In this document: in pieces, positions 21,459 to 32,820 of the stretch
Layout of the letters: each line of letters begins with the position of its first letter
How positions within the stretch are numbered: the stretch's first letter is position 1
Assembly (NCBI GenBank): GCA_036346275.1
Contig: CM070711.1
Location: 53,073,435-53,137,434, forward strand
Direction: 5' to 3'
From: Otatea glauca
Taxonomy: Eukaryota > Streptophyta > Magnoliopsida > Poales > Poaceae
DNA length: 64,000 bases
Program-made: the position numbers and the translations under genes
Notes under the pieces: generated by a model
Told to the model about the DNA's origin: nothing
Databases searched by the model: none
The model's input: the letters and a program-made list of their open reading frames with translations, nothing else

Positions 21459-22306
21459 TCAGATATCTTGGACAAGACCAAAGAGAGCGGCTATTGCCTT
21501 GGCGATGGTGGCTTGAATGTCGTCCAGAATATCTTGATCGGCTTCCAGGGTTCTAGGCACTGGGGTAATCTTGGCTGATTGCTTCTTGACAGCTGCTATA
21601 GATGAAGCAATAGAGATCTTCTTGGTCTTGAGGGCCGACGCGCTGTCTACCATCTGTTGTTGTGTATCAACAAGAGTGACATTTATTTTGGCCAACTCTT
21701 CTTTCAGAGATTTCTTGGTCGATTCTAAGTTTGTATAGGACTGTTTGATATCTTTCAATTCCTTCATGTCCTCATCATACTTTGTTTTCAGGGCTTTAGT
21801 ATCGGCTACCAGCTTGTCCAAGAGTTTTTGATCCTCCCGTTGAGCCGATCGAAGCTGCATCCTAGACTTGGCCACTTCGACGGCTTCTTTCTTGTCGTTT
21901 AGAAAGAAAACGTTCATCACAGTTGCAGTACCTCCTCTGGTAACTCAGCCTTGACCTTGTTCATAGCATCACAGATCAGTTGGGAATTTTCTAAGATAGA
22001 GGCCGATGGACTGTGGAGTGGCTTGAATAGGTGCCTCAGCTTCTCCTTGGTGTCTGGAGCTGATGCGACTGCAGCTGATGTGTTCTTAGAGGCAGTGATA
22101 ATGTTTTGAATTACTGTAGGGAAAGACTCAGTGCCTACATCCGACTCGTCCAAGTCCGACAGTTCAAATCCCAACATGCTCGTAGTGGAATCGGTTGGCT
22201 TGTCGGTCGGCTGGATGGCGGTCGCAACGGTTTGTGGTGTTGGTTGAGATGGTGGAGGAGGTAGTTCAGACTTTGCAGATAGCAGATTGGCAAGAATGTC
22301 GGCCAC
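21459..22306 (-). pseudogene. antisense ORF of element A, coiled-coil C-terminal part
   Basis: Two minus-strand frames overlap by 4 bases, 21917-22306 (129 codons) and 21459-21920 (153 codons), so a frameshift or splice joins them. The first is rich in Pro, Ser and Thr and then acidic (FELSDLDESDVG). The second is a heptad-rich coiled coil (MKELKDIKQSYTNLESTKKS). Tat-lineage retrotransposons of grasses often carry such an extra gene, in reverse orientation, between pol and the 3' LTR. Its role is not known. It would be transcribed leftwards, towards pol. Confidence 0.65.
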
Positions 22307-22760
22307 ATGGATGGAAGGGGAGAATGAAGGCTACACGATCAAGTTTGTTAGAAACTGTCAATGACAGAAAGCCGAGAATTGACTAAAACACATATTTACC
22401 TTATCTGAAGCCGATCCACATGGTGAATGTTGGCAGATCCCTCTTTGGCGGGGGGCCTTTGGAGGTGACGACCTTTTTATTGGTTCGGCCTCTTTTCTTT
22501 TATGTTAAGAAATCGGTTATAAGTGTCGATTTATACACAAAGTTATGGAGAAGCTAAACCATAAGCCAATGAGTGTATGCTTACTTGGATATTGTTTTTC
22601 ATAGTCAGAGATAGAAGGAGTTTGGACACCGAGAGTGCCAGATGAGTAACCTATCAGAACCGTCACGGTAGGATGTGGCCGCTTGCTGGGCTGGCCGACA
22701 CCCGATGAGTCAACTGGTTTATTTCTCGCTGCTTTGGTCTTCCAAATTGACAAAAGTTGA

Positions 22761-23305
22761 TCAATAAAATTCAGAAATATTAAAGAGGATTATTGACCGA
22801 TAAAGTCTAAATTTAGCCAATACATCACCAGTAATGTTAACAATACTTGTGTTAGTATATCTTGATAAACTAGTGTCACTGCTAGAACCCGAGCCACTAC
22901 TAGTGGAGTTAGTGGGTGTCGACTTAACAGGTGGCAGATTTGGGAAAAATTCGGCGACCACCGTCAATACATTGCGCTCCGTAGGGTATAACACTACACA
23001 AATAGCCAACCACCAATTGGTGAAGTTGCCTGCCCTTCGAGTATGCAAGATGAAGTGTGGCAGACTTTGAAGTTGAAGATCGTCGGCTATACGCAGAGCG
23101 ATGTTAGCGCTTGACATACAGCAAAGCCGATCCCTTGGCCTAATTTGATCAAAAAGTTGGAAGCTCGGAGGTACTTGTCCAAATCCCAGCTATCTATCAT
23201 ACACCGATGGATGATAGAATTCATAGGAGGGCTGGTAAGTCTGATTTCTTGTATATAAGCCGACATATAGTGTGCTTGGCGATAGGAAAATCTTGTACAG
23301 ATCAA
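22761..23305 (-). pseudogene. antisense ORF of element A, middle part
   Basis: Minus-strand frames 23087-23305 and 22761-23117 read WDLDKYLRASNFLIKLGQG and then ADDLQLQSLPHFILHTRRAG and NFTNWWLAICVVLYP, followed by a Ser-rich tail. A further open stretch without ATG runs to 23569 (contains GTPEGQEPEFRDSRLF) and is cut by the LTR of element B. The fragments fit one protein of the plant-mobile-domain type, whose N-terminal piece seems to lie at 27372-27773. Confidence 0.5.
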
Positions 23306-23569
23306 CAGTCTCTACAGGCATTTCATTGCTATTGGCTGCCAGGTGAAGAAATGATGGTCAGGAAAAGCTGTCGGCTTCCTTATAACTAAAAAAGTCATTC
23401 TAGCTGAAGTATGTTTGACTGAGCAGAAAAAAGAAAGCTATAAATTTTCTTGCTCTGATTGGGGTGAGTCTTGGTTGAGTGCAGGAAAGAGGAGAAATTG
23501 TTCACCAAATAATCGGCTATCTCTAAACTCAGGCTCTTGGCCTTCTGGAGTGCCCTCTAGGGGGTAAGG

Positions 23570-24073
23570 TGTCGAATTTTGTGGTCGGCAATGAATTTAT
23601 GGGGCAGGCGCTAGATCTCAAACTCGAAGGTCACACAAGACAAAGGTTTAGACAGGTTCTGGCCCTCGACGAAGGAGGTAATACCCTAGTCCTGTGTGCT
23701 GGGTTTATGTGGATCTCTTGGATCTATGAGTGCTCATGTGCTCGATGTTTCTATTGTTGCTTGCCCTCTCCCTTATATAATGGGGGTGGGGCGGCTTACA
23801 GAGTCCTGATCGGTTAAGGGATTTCGATCGGTTATTGGATACTAATCGGTTACAGGACAGAGTTTACATCTTTATCTTACCCTGCTAACAACTCGGATTA
23901 CAACTATATCTTTTATATCTAAATATATGCTCAATTGTCTTTAGGATGTATCCCCTTCTGCACGGCAGCAAGGCTTGGCGTGAGCTTATCCTTTGGACCT
24001 TCCTCTCAGCCCTGTCTCTCCCTTAGGCACTTCTGGGCCGGTTATGAAGACACCTGGGTTCTTATATTCCACA
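23570..24073 (-). mobile_element. 3' LTR of Tat-like element B
   Basis: On the minus strand the LTR starts TGTGGAATATAAG just after a polypurine tract and ends AAAATTCGACA, giving 504 bp with TG..CA ends. A minus-strand TATA-like box (ATTATATAAGGG) lies near 23776. It is inserted in the antisense ORF of element A. Confidence 0.7.
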
Positions 24074-24085
24074 GTAGCCCCCGAG
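24074..24085 (-). other. polypurine tract of element B
   Basis: Minus strand CTCGGGGGCTAC immediately precedes the LTR start. The same motif is typical of this group of grass gypsy elements and recurs in the 72-bp array at 31.6-31.9 kb. Confidence 0.65.
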
Positions 24086-24380
24086 TGATTCATGATCTGA
24101 TTGCTATATCTTTATCTGAGTCTCAACTCTGGATCAACGTTTTCAGCTTCCACCATAAACCTCTGACTGGTTTCTTCTTTGATTTGAATGCTTTTCTTTG
24201 CATCAAGGGGATTATGAAGGACTCGAATATAACCCTGGGCAATCTTCGAGGTTGTTTTGACTTCCTGTGCCAATTCATTTTCGAAAAACTCTTTGGCTTC
24301 TGAAACCATCTTAACTCCAAGTCTCCTCGGCTTCTGATGCCTTTACATCTTCGCATTTACTTCAACCTTGCGGTATCAGC
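24086..24380. other. element B region between antisense ORF and 3' LTR
   Basis: A minus-strand open stretch (24112-24309) encodes a charged, coiled-coil-like peptide (VSEAKEFFENELAQEV) of unknown meaning. Confidence 0.35.
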
Positions 24381-24388
24381 TATAAAAG
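24381..24388 (+). promoter_or_regulatory. TATA box for the antisense ORF of element B
   Basis: The context atcagctataaaaggtgaac lies 95 bp upstream of the ATG at 24476, on the strand opposite to the element's own genome. Confidence 0.55.
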
Positions 24389-24475
24389 GTGAACCGATGC
24401 TTCTGGAATTTATCCCCTTACGCTTAGTTCTCCATCTTCCTGCTCTGAGCCCCACCTTCTTCCCGAGGAATCTTC

Positions 24476-24670
24476 ATGGACGGCCAGGACCCTAAACTAG
24501 CCGAGGAGTGGGCGCTCTTTGACCTCACCATGGCCGAATGGGCGGAAGAAGAAGCCGCTGCCCTCGACCACGTCGCCATTGACATCTTTCTCGAGATTGT
24601 CCCCGCTCTTTATTGTGTTAGGGAAACTCTCGTGGAGGCTCTCGGTCGTGTGCGTCGCGGAAAGGTGTAA
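24476..24670 (+). pseudogene. antisense ORF of element B, N-terminal piece
   Basis: A frame of 64 codons starts MDGQDPKLAEEWALFDLTMA and ends ALGRVRRGKV. It is acidic and Ala/Glu-rich. It is transcribed towards pol, as are the other antisense ORFs. The rest of the protein is missing; the tandem array begins 110 bp later. Confidence 0.5.
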
Positions 24671-24779
24671 TAATCCTGTAAATGTAAGAAAATATTTTCC
24701 CAGGCATAATGCCTGGGGAACTTTATATATAATAAAGAAATACCTTTCCAAGTGTTTTCCATGATTTTCGTTTGACATA

Positions 24780-25300
24780 GCTTAGACCCAGCTTGGGGTA
24801 TATCGAAGCTTGCATGGCTCTTTGGTCGGGTGATATTCGTATCCAATCGTCGTAGGATATATTTTAGGTCCGACTTGGGACATATTAGGATTTGCGTGGC
24901 TCTTGGCTGAGTGATACCTATATCCGACTGCTGCAGGATATAGCTCTGGTCCGACTTGGGACATATCATATTCTCGTGGCTCTAGGCCAAATGATACCCA
25001 TATCCGACTGCTGTAGGATATAGCTTAGGCTCGGCTTGGAGCATATCAAGATTTTCTTGGCTCATGACCGAGTGATACCTATATCCGACTGGCGTAGTAT
25101 ATAGCTTAGGCTCGACTTGGAGCGCATCATATTTACGTGGCTCTTGGCCGAGTGATACCTATATCCGACTGCTGTAGGATATAGCTAAGGCTCAACTTAG
25201 AGCGTATCATATTTATGTGGCTCTTGGCCGAGTGATACCTATATCCGACTGGTGTAGGATATAGCTCTGGTCCAACTTGGGACATATCAAGGTTTATCCG
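24780..25300. repeat. 80-bp tandem array in the 3' region of element B
   Basis: Six units recur at 80-81 bp (tatccgactg-type sites at 24840, 24921, 25001, 25082, 25162, 25242). Each holds tatatcc, about 10 bp, then ggatata (a short palindrome), then a ggcttggagcatatca-like stretch and gtggctcttggccgagtgat. Units differ at 10-20 percent of positions. Weaker copies continue to about 25480. Confidence 0.9.
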
Positions 25301-25700
25301 AACGGTATCCGTACTCGTTTATTACGATGCACAACTTATCGACCCATCTTGGGGCATACCATTGGAATCGTGCCTTATCAGTCTCAACCCGCGATATATG
25401 ATTCCGCCATGCGGTAACCAATCTGTGACCCAACGTGGGGTATATCGCAAGAAGATATTTTTAATCCAAACTGGAGGATACACACGTCCCGCTTAGTTCG
25501 ATAAGCGGTTAAACATCCCATCGTGAGGAGCAACGTGTCCCAAGTATGACTTGGTCAAACCATGCCTGCCTCCGTATGTCAGGACGCCAGGCTAGCGAAT
25601 CATTACGAAGCATAGAGCAGGGTTAGGTGTTATGCAATCTTTTTCCCGTCGACTCGGCGAAAACCTGATTTTCCCCCCTCTTAAGACAGAGCCGTGCATT
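25301..25700. other. element B spacer between array and pol
   Basis: Diverged array-like phrases (gacccatcttggggcatac, gacccaacgtggggtatat) fade into unrelated sequence. No gene is seen. Confidence 0.45.
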
Positions 25701-26704
25701 GATCGACGGCGGCCACGAAGAGATGAGTATAACCACCTTGAGCCTTTTCAAAGGTCCCACCATGTCAAGCCCCCAGACCGCAAATAGCCAGGTGATCGGG
25801 ATGGTCTGTAGTTCCTGTATCGGTTTGTTCGCCTATCGCGCAAAGAATTGACATCCTTCGCATGTCCGGACGATGTCCTCTGCATCAGTGACAACATCAG
25901 CCAGAAAAATCCCTGACGATAAGCCTTGCCGACCAGCGTTGTTGACGCCGTGTGATTCCCACAAATTCCGAGTGGATTTCTTTGAGAAGGTCTCTTCCTT
26001 CTTGTTCTGATATGCACCGTCGTAGTACACCAAAGGAGCTCTCGCGATAGAGTCCTTCCTTGATTACCACATAGCTCTTGCTTCGGCGCATTATCCGTTC
26101 GGCCTGCATGCGGTCTTTGGGTAGCTCATCCTTCATCAAGTAGTCTAGATACGGAGCTGTCCAATCGGGGGTAATGATCAGGACTTCTGCCTCTACGTTC
26201 TTCTCTACTGGGATGTCCGACTTTGGCCGAGTGCTTATTGCGGGCTTATGAATTTCTTCGACGAATACTCCCACGGGCACTATGGTCCGACCAGATCCCA
26301 TTTTTCTAGCTCGTCGGCCGCTTCATTGTCCCGACGGAGCACATAAACAAGTTCCAAGCCGTCAAAGTTGCCTTATAGCTTGCGTACCTCCTGGCAGTAG
26401 GCAGCGATGTTGTCTTCGATGCAGGACCATTCTTTTTGCACCTGATTTACCACGAGCATTGAATCTTCGCGAACCGTCAACGTCGAATACTGAGCGATAT
26501 GGCGATACGGAGCCCTTGGATGAGTGCCTTGTACTCGGCGACGTTGTTCGATATGGGAAAAAGTATTTGCAGAACGTACCTCAACCGTTCACCACTTGGT
26601 GTTATGAGCACTATACCAGCCCCTGTGCCGCTGAGCATGAGGGAACCATCAAAGTACATCGTCCAATACTCGAGCTCTTTGACGGCCGCCGGGTTTTGAA
26701 GTTC
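25701..26704 (-). pseudogene. Tat-like element B: RNase H and start of integrase
   Basis: On the minus strand, RNase H begins MYFDGSLMLSGTGAGIVLI at 26659 and includes NNVAEYKALIQGL. A linker frame (25897-26301) has DWTAPYLDYLMKDELP and LYRESSFGVLRRC. The integrase zinc-binding Cys pair is in CEGCQFFAR near 25850, and the core starts WGLDMVGPF in shifted frames. The core is lost after about 25700, and the reverse transcriptase, protease and gag are missing beyond 26704, where an LTR begins. Frameshifts occur near 26480, 26310 and 25900. Confidence 0.8.
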
Positions 26705-27371
26705 TGTCCACTATAAAATTTATATTTCAGGTACCTTCGGGTGAGTAGAGTCAAGCATGAAATCTGGGACACCAGATGTAGACTGGTTCGGGCCCTCTGG
26801 CGGAGTAATATCCTACTCATGTATGGATGATGTATGGAGTTGATGAACAAAGTAAAGAGCAATGTGTCTAGCCCTAGTTACAATGCGGATTGCACCTAGG
26901 CTAAGGCTATGCTATGCTAAAGATCGACGAAACAGGCTTCGTCGGCTCTTAGGCTCTCTTTGCTAAAAGGCTTCTTGCTTGATGGCTAGTTGCTTCAGAA
27001 TTGTTCTTGCTTTGTCTCTGATCTCAAAAGCTCTCCCCTTGAGGACCCCTACCCCTGTCCTTATATAGTCGGGGTAGCCCAGCCTCAAGTCGAGTCGTAG
27101 TCGGTTTGGAGTACCAGATCAAAGACGATATGGAGTCCATCCTCGCGTGATCTTCGCAGTCTATCCAAACTTCCTTGAATATCAAGTGTACTCGAGTCGG
27201 TTTCCTCGTAGCGGGAACACGATCGAGTCCTTTCTTATATGGAGTTATCCTTTTCACGCATATCTTATCCCTCAGAATTGGGCCCGTGATATCCGGAATC
27301 TCTGCAATTCGTTAGGACATATCCTTCACATATCCTTTGTGGACACATATCCCATGTTTAGATATTCGACA
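26705..27371 (-). mobile_element. minus-strand LTR, left copy of the duplicated block
   Basis: On the minus strand it runs from TGTCGAATATC to ..GTGGACA, 667 bp, with a TATA box (ACTATATAAGGAC) near 27060. It is closely similar along its length to the LTR of element C at 37397-38069. Its left flank is the RNase H of element B. Its right flank is element-A-like sequence, the same flank as the right copy, so it is not a simple 3' LTR of C. Confidence 0.7.
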
Positions 27372-28265
27372 AACAGAGCTGTGCCACATCTAAAAGCGTT
27401 GGTCCAATAGGGTTGGTTCTAAAAATTAAGGCATTAAAAGTATCCAATCAAAAATAACAAGCCGTGGACACCAAGGGCTCGTTGGCCTCTGGATCGTCTA
27501 GAGACAAAGGGAGGCACTCATCTATCCCCATCCTTTCCCATATTGGCCTCTTTTGGGCTACCATTCGATTGTACCAATTCCTCCAGCCCTTAAGCGCTAT
27601 CGGTCAAGCTCTGAAGCTCTTACTCCATCCCTCCTTATTATACTGAGGAGCCGACAGAGGAAGACAAGAGATTTCTTGTTCTATAACGACCGATGGGTTA
27701 AGATTGCCTAACGGTCCTATGTAATACCGATCATTATTGTCGGGAATGGGATGAGTATCTGGCTGGGATCCATTGAGCCAATTTAAAAGCTACGCAAGCT
27801 GATGAAGGATGATGAGCAAGAGTTTGGGGTCTGAGAAATGAAGATGAAGCTGATGGCAGGAATTCGAGAGCTCGAGTGCATGAAAATAACGGGTGAATGG
27901 ACCTCATATTTATATGTAGGTAAAAAAAGCGAAAAGGCGGGAGGCATTTTCGACGGTTTGTGATCTATTAATGGTGAAGATACCCGTCTCAAGATTTTAT
28001 GGTACAATAAATGGAGCAATTACCAACGGCGATGATTCGGCTATTATGTCAAGCTGATCTATGTTAAAGCCAATGTAGAAGATTTTTGGAAGAAAACATG
28101 TTATCTCCCAAAAACTAGGAGCATATGTTATCACCCAAGTTTGGCAATGCGTGATCAATTTGTCAGACTAAGGATAAAAATGGATACTTTTGGCCGATAT
28201 TGGTTAAAAAGGGAAAAGTTAAGTTGAAGATAGAATTATGACCTATGTTGTTTCAAAGATGGATA
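27372..28265 (-). pseudogene. element-A-like flank with plant-mobile-domain fragment, left copy
   Basis: Minus-strand frames from about 27773 to 27385 read NWYNRMVAQKRPIWERMGID, then NEPLVSTACYF and GPTLLDVAQL, the N-terminal part of a plant mobile domain (aminotransferase-like family), as found in antisense ORFs of Tat elements. A minus-strand TATA-like sequence (ACATATAAATATG) lies near 27910. Bases 28045-28265 match the start of the plus-strand LTR at 38710. The block ends abruptly at 28265. Confidence 0.55.
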
Positions 28266-28350
28266 CTCTAGCCTTACTCTCGAAGCCTCTGCCGCGCTCC
28301 TGAAGTCTTAGCGCCGCCATCTTTAGGGAATTCACCCCACATCTCCCTCA

Positions 28351-30954
28351 ATGGCTTCTGCCCCTCCAACCAGCGCTAGAGTCACCGCGCTGCCGGAGAA
28401 GAAAACCAAGGCAGCCTTCGAGGACGAGGCCCTCGAAAAGGTGTGGCAAAAGTCGATCATGACGGAGAAGCGTCTTGCTGACTTGGAGAAGAACGGCTTC
28501 CTTCCTCTGCGGGAGTTCTTCCACTGCGGATTAAGCTTTCCTCTTTCTTTATTTTTGCTACCCCCGCGAATGAGGATGAGGCCATCGATTTTGAGGCCTT
28601 GTTCTACCGCGGGTTAAGCTTTCCTCCTTTATTTTTGCTATCAGTTCTTCAGCTCTATCAGATTCAGTTTTTCCACCTGAGCCCCAATTCTATCACAATG
28701 CTCAGTGTGTTCGTCCACCTTTGTGAGGCTTTTCTGGGCATCAGTACAAGTCTCAACTTGTTCCGCCACTTCTATAGTCTAAAAAGGGTGACGAAAAACA
28801 CAATTGTTGGGGGTATCGGATTTCATCTCCGCAGCAGCATGTAGAACTCCTATATTTCTGTTCCCGTAACCTCCTCCTGGTAGTCAGACTGTAAGAAATG
28901 ATGGTTTTATATCACCTCTCCAGACACCGTGAATTACCCCATATCTTATCGACCACTCTTGCTTCATCCGATTGACCTTTGGACGAAAGTCCCTCCTTCG
29001 ACCGCCCGCAACGCTTATTACATCCAGAAGATCGAGGAGCTGAGGGAGATCGAACTAACTAGGTGGCACGTAGCTAGAGATTTCCTCACGCACCGATCAA
29101 GTCCATTGAAGTGCCGAGACCACTTGGCTTGGGACTACTCCGGGGTCGATGACGCCACCAGGGACAATCCTGAAAGTAACCACTTGCAATACTTTTGTTT
29201 TCCTTACCTTAGTCGATGATTAGCGAATTATCCTGCTTTTTGCCAGATCTGTCGAACTCGAACATCTCCTCTAGGCTGAGCAAAATGTTTCAAGGCTCAG
29301 AACCTGGCATTTGCGGCATTGAAGCATACTCGATCGCCAATCCTCGGTCAGAGGTGAGTACTGTTTCGTGATTCACAATGTATCGTTCGTACATCTAATT
29401 TCCACTTTAACCCAGCATTTCCTCAGGAAGCTGAGTTCGATGATGAAGGCGGGCCGATTGTAGGAGCAATCGACCTAGAGGACGACGAGACGATCCAAGA
29501 CGATGATCAAGCATCGGGCTCTGCCCCCACCGGTGCCAACTCCTCTTTGAATGATCCGACGCCTACCATCATCCCGAGTGACGGTGGAGCAGCCCCGAGC
29601 AAGAAGCTGCCGAGTCTCCTCGAGCAATGAGGTCGGTGTCTCCAGCGCTCCTCCGTCCAGCCAAGCGTCCACGCACCTCGTCGCTAAGACCATCCAGTCA
29701 AGAGACCTTTAATCGCTCACTTGGATGCTATGAGATTGCTCCTAACATAATTCGACAAATACTGGATGATCAGCGAGTCGCCTGGGGGGTCGATGTCGCA
29801 GAGGTCGACTCCTCCTCCATAGATGTCTCCTCGAGAGAGATCTCCATCGACCCGACCAGTCGAACATGTATCATTGCTATCGAGCAGTGTTTGTCGAAGC
29901 CTTCGTTAGCTTTCTGCTGTTGATAAAACCCACTCGCTCGTAGGTTTTCTCGTTGGCCACTGACTCGCCATCACCGAATCCCCCACCGATCGAGGAACCA
30001 GCCGTCAGAGTAAAACCAGTCCTTACAAATGCGCAGGAAAAATCCGTATTGCGAGGTGAGTTATTTTCCCTTTCCACTCACAAACGTCTTCTTTTTGTTC
30101 GTCTGAAGTGTTAAGCGAATATCCTTTTTACAGGAAGGGTGCGCCCAGCGGTGCTGCTGACAAAGCTACTATGATGGCATCATCATCCTTCGACATGGCC
30201 GGCACCACCACAGTTCCCATTTGGAAGATCCCGTTGAGCATATCGGTGGCTTTGCTATGGCGATAATCCAAGATCCTCTAGCTTCTCTAGTGCCTCGGGT
30301 GTTCTGGTGTGTTCTGAAACCCCAAATCGAGGTAAGTGAACACGCAACCCCCTGTCATGCCTTCCACTCTTCCCCTCGCTCTGCTTTTGACGCTTCTGGC
30401 TTCATATCGCAACATGCAGCCAACACCTTGCTTGAGGCCAAAGCTTTCTGCGATCAAGCTTCCCAGCAGACCAAGCGGCTCATGGCTTCCCATGATCAAA
30501 TATTCAAAATGAAGAATGCCGAGCTAGAGGTGCTCAGGGCCAAACTGAAGGATACTCAGGCTAAGGCTGAGAAATGGAGGAATAATCTGAAGGCTGAGAA
30601 GGCTGCTGCAGAAGCTGCGCTGGTTAAGGCCAGGGCTAGTCGAGACAAGGTGAAGGCGAGCAAAAAACGATCAAGGTCAAAAAGTCTGCATTGGATGCGC
30701 CGCTCGCCGCTCTGCAGTCGAAGACACTCGAACATATGACCACTTCAGCCTGTCTTGCGACTTCTTACATGCTTGGCATGGTGAAGAGTCACCATCCGGA
30801 CCTTGACCTTTCAGGACTGGACAAAGGATTCGCGTGTGAGACAAGCGAAGCTACTGATTACATCGAGTCCTTCGCAGATCTTGCCGAGAGGTTCGTGGGC
30901 GGATTGGAGCTATCACTTAGAGATGATGATGCCAACCAAGGTCCTTTGGCCTAA
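28351..30954 (+). pseudogene. antisense ORF of element C, several exons or fragments
   Basis: Plus-strand pieces in order: 28351-28520, from ATG, MASAPPTSARVTALPEKK, then EKVWQKSIMTEKRLADLEKN; 28929-29170, LLLHPIDLWTKVPPSTARNA, then YYIQKIEELREIELTRWHVA; 30400-30730, a strong coiled coil (LEVLRAKLKDTQAKAEKW, KAEKAAAEAALVKARASRD); 30691-30954, a C-terminal part with HHPDLDLSGLDKGFA and a stop at 30954. The order matches the antisense gene of element A (linker, coiled coil, acidic tail). Introns may join some pieces. Its upstream promoter has been cut off by the block ending at 28265. Confidence 0.55.
28520..28650. repeat. local duplication of about 36 bp
   Basis: The phrase gcggattaagctttcctctt plus tatttttgcta near 28537 recurs near 28608 as gcgggttaagctttcctcc plus tatttttgcta. 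Confidence 0.6.
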
Positions 30955-31539
30955 CCATGCCTAATGTAAAGATTGATACTTTTCTTGTTACCGTGGTATT
31001 TAATGACAATGCTGATTAATCTGCTTGTCTATCGTGCTTTGCCTACTATTTCCTTATTGATGAAACAGAGTAGCACAAGTAGATGCAAATCCGATTTTAG
31101 CACTCATAGACTCTCGATAGCGACTTTATGGCTGAACACATGCCTAATTGTATCTGCACATAATGCTAGAAAACACTTTCGTTAAATGACTTAGCCCCCG
31201 AGCATACACTCGGAGAGACCATACATAACATAAACGTTCTATACGTTGATTAGAACACTACACGAAGTTTGCAAGCCTTTATCGATCATGTGACTTAGAC
31301 TCTGTATCAAACAAGAACTTGCCGAGTAACGCATGTAGAATTGACTAGAGGTCTCGTCTTCTGCCGACCGCAGAGCGTTAGATGTTTGACAATCTGATGC
31401 TCGTATGCGCGTAGGATAGAATTACTCATTGTCGGGTTCAGGCATGGCCACACTTTAGTTTTGTTTACTGATATGCTAAATGCGCAATCGAGTAAATGCG
31501 TGCAAAAAGTCGCATGTTCCAAAGATAAAGAAAAGACTG
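30955..31539. other. non-coding region of element C
   Basis: No gene is seen. A polypurine-like motif on the minus strand (CTCGGGGGCTAA) occurs near 31193. Confidence 0.45.
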
Positions 31540-31975
31540 AGCCTACTATGCCCTACTCGATAATAGTATCGACCGAAAAACAGAGAGCAAATAAGGTAAA
31601 AGGTTACCTGTAGCCCCCGACTCCTTACTCGATGATGTGTCATTGGGTAGGGAGTAGAATGACACAAGCACAATATCTTAATGTAGCCCTCAACTCTTTA
31701 CACGATAGTTGGATCGAGCCAAAAAAGTGAGGCATTAGCATCACCGATACCTGTTGCGACTCCGAACCTTTTATTCGATAGATAAATCGACCCGAGAGTG
31801 GAATTAGATAAAGAAAAAACCGATCGATGTAACCACCAACCGTCTACTCGATGAATGCATCGAGCAGACAGTAGCGCATATGCGTCGATAAAATGCATGA
31901 TGTAGCCCCTGCCCCTCCACTCGATGGCTATATCGAGGAGAAGGTAGAGCATAAGCATCAATTGCAATCCTTACA
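31540..31975. repeat. 72-bp degenerate tandem array in the 3' region of element C
   Basis: Unit starts (tgtagcccccgac or variants) fall at 31610, 31682, 31753, 31828 and 31901, a spacing of 71-75 bp. Each unit has a polypurine-like block on the minus strand and, about 20 bp on, a short palindrome of the type ctcgat-N6-atcgag (clear at about 31850 and 31920, weaker in the others). Confidence 0.75.
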
Positions 31976-32228
31976 CACAAAAGTATGAGCCCCTGAGCAT
32001 ATTGGTCGAAATAGAATCCAAACGAATGAAGTAGATGAACAACATTACTTCATTGCAGCGATTGAACTCTGTTACAGTTTTTCACGTCTTTCAGCTTCCA
32101 CGCGTCGCACCATAAAGTGGCGTCTTTTTGGTTTGGGCATTTATGTGGAAGCGCGACAGTCATCTCGTGGACTGGGACCGACGCGAATCTAGACGGATTA
32201 CGATTACAGAGCGACTTGTTCCGTGAGC

Positions 32229-32236
32229 TATAAATA
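32229..32236 (+). promoter_or_regulatory. TATA box for the second antisense ORF of element C
   Basis: The context gtgagctataaatagacag lies 89 bp upstream of the ATG at 32318, with a C/T-rich leader between. Confidence 0.55.
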
Positions 32237-32317
32237 GACAGGACCTGTAGTCGCCTATCACAACACATCTTTTCTTTTGTCCTTTGCTCACAGCGTTTTA
32301 GTCCTTCCACCGCATCT

Positions 32318-32820
32318 ATGGCTTCTCCTCCGTTGTCGCCTCCCTCTTTGATCATCCTTGGAGAATCCCCTCCCCTACGCCGCTAGCCGTAGTTTCTTCG
32401 GGGAGGATCATCGTCTCCTCCGATGAGGAGGACGAGATTGATTGGGAGACTATTGAGAAGAATATTTGGCCAGAAGAGGAGGACGAAGTCACCAGCAAGC
32501 TGAGGGTCGTCGCCGAAGGAGACGATGCCACCGTTGCTCCCTTCGTGAGAGCAGATGCCGCTGCCGACACACGAGGAGAAGAAGGTGAAGCCGCCGGCAC
32601 CGAGGAAGGTGGTGAAGCTCGAGAGAGCTTCATCGGCCCGGTGCTTGCTCGCCCTCCAAGCCATCGCGGTGCTCAGAGGTCTCTGTTCCCATCAACTGGC
32701 GGCCGGGTCTTCGCATCTTCCTCTGGTCCGCACAGAGGACGCAAGCCCATCTCGGGGACCATCCTTTTCTGGTCCCCGTGGATGGAGGGGCAGCGGCGCG
32801 ATGCCTCCGAGGGTAAGTAG
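32318..32820 (+). pseudogene. second antisense ORF of element C, acidic N-terminal piece
   Basis: ATG at 32318 opens MASPPLSPPSLIILGESPPL and stops near 32386. A shifted frame then reads an acidic segment (IIVSSDEEDEIDWETIEKN, WPEEEDEVTSKLRV) to TAG at 32820. A single frameshift explains the break. It is transcribed towards pol of element C. Its relation to the 28.3-31.0 kb ORF is unclear; it could be another nested copy. Confidence 0.5.

Noticed and set aside
26705..27371. Interpretation as the plain 3' LTR of element C
   Set aside because: The sequence beyond its U3 end is not internal C sequence with a polypurine tract but the same flank as that of the 5' LTR, so another explanation is needed.
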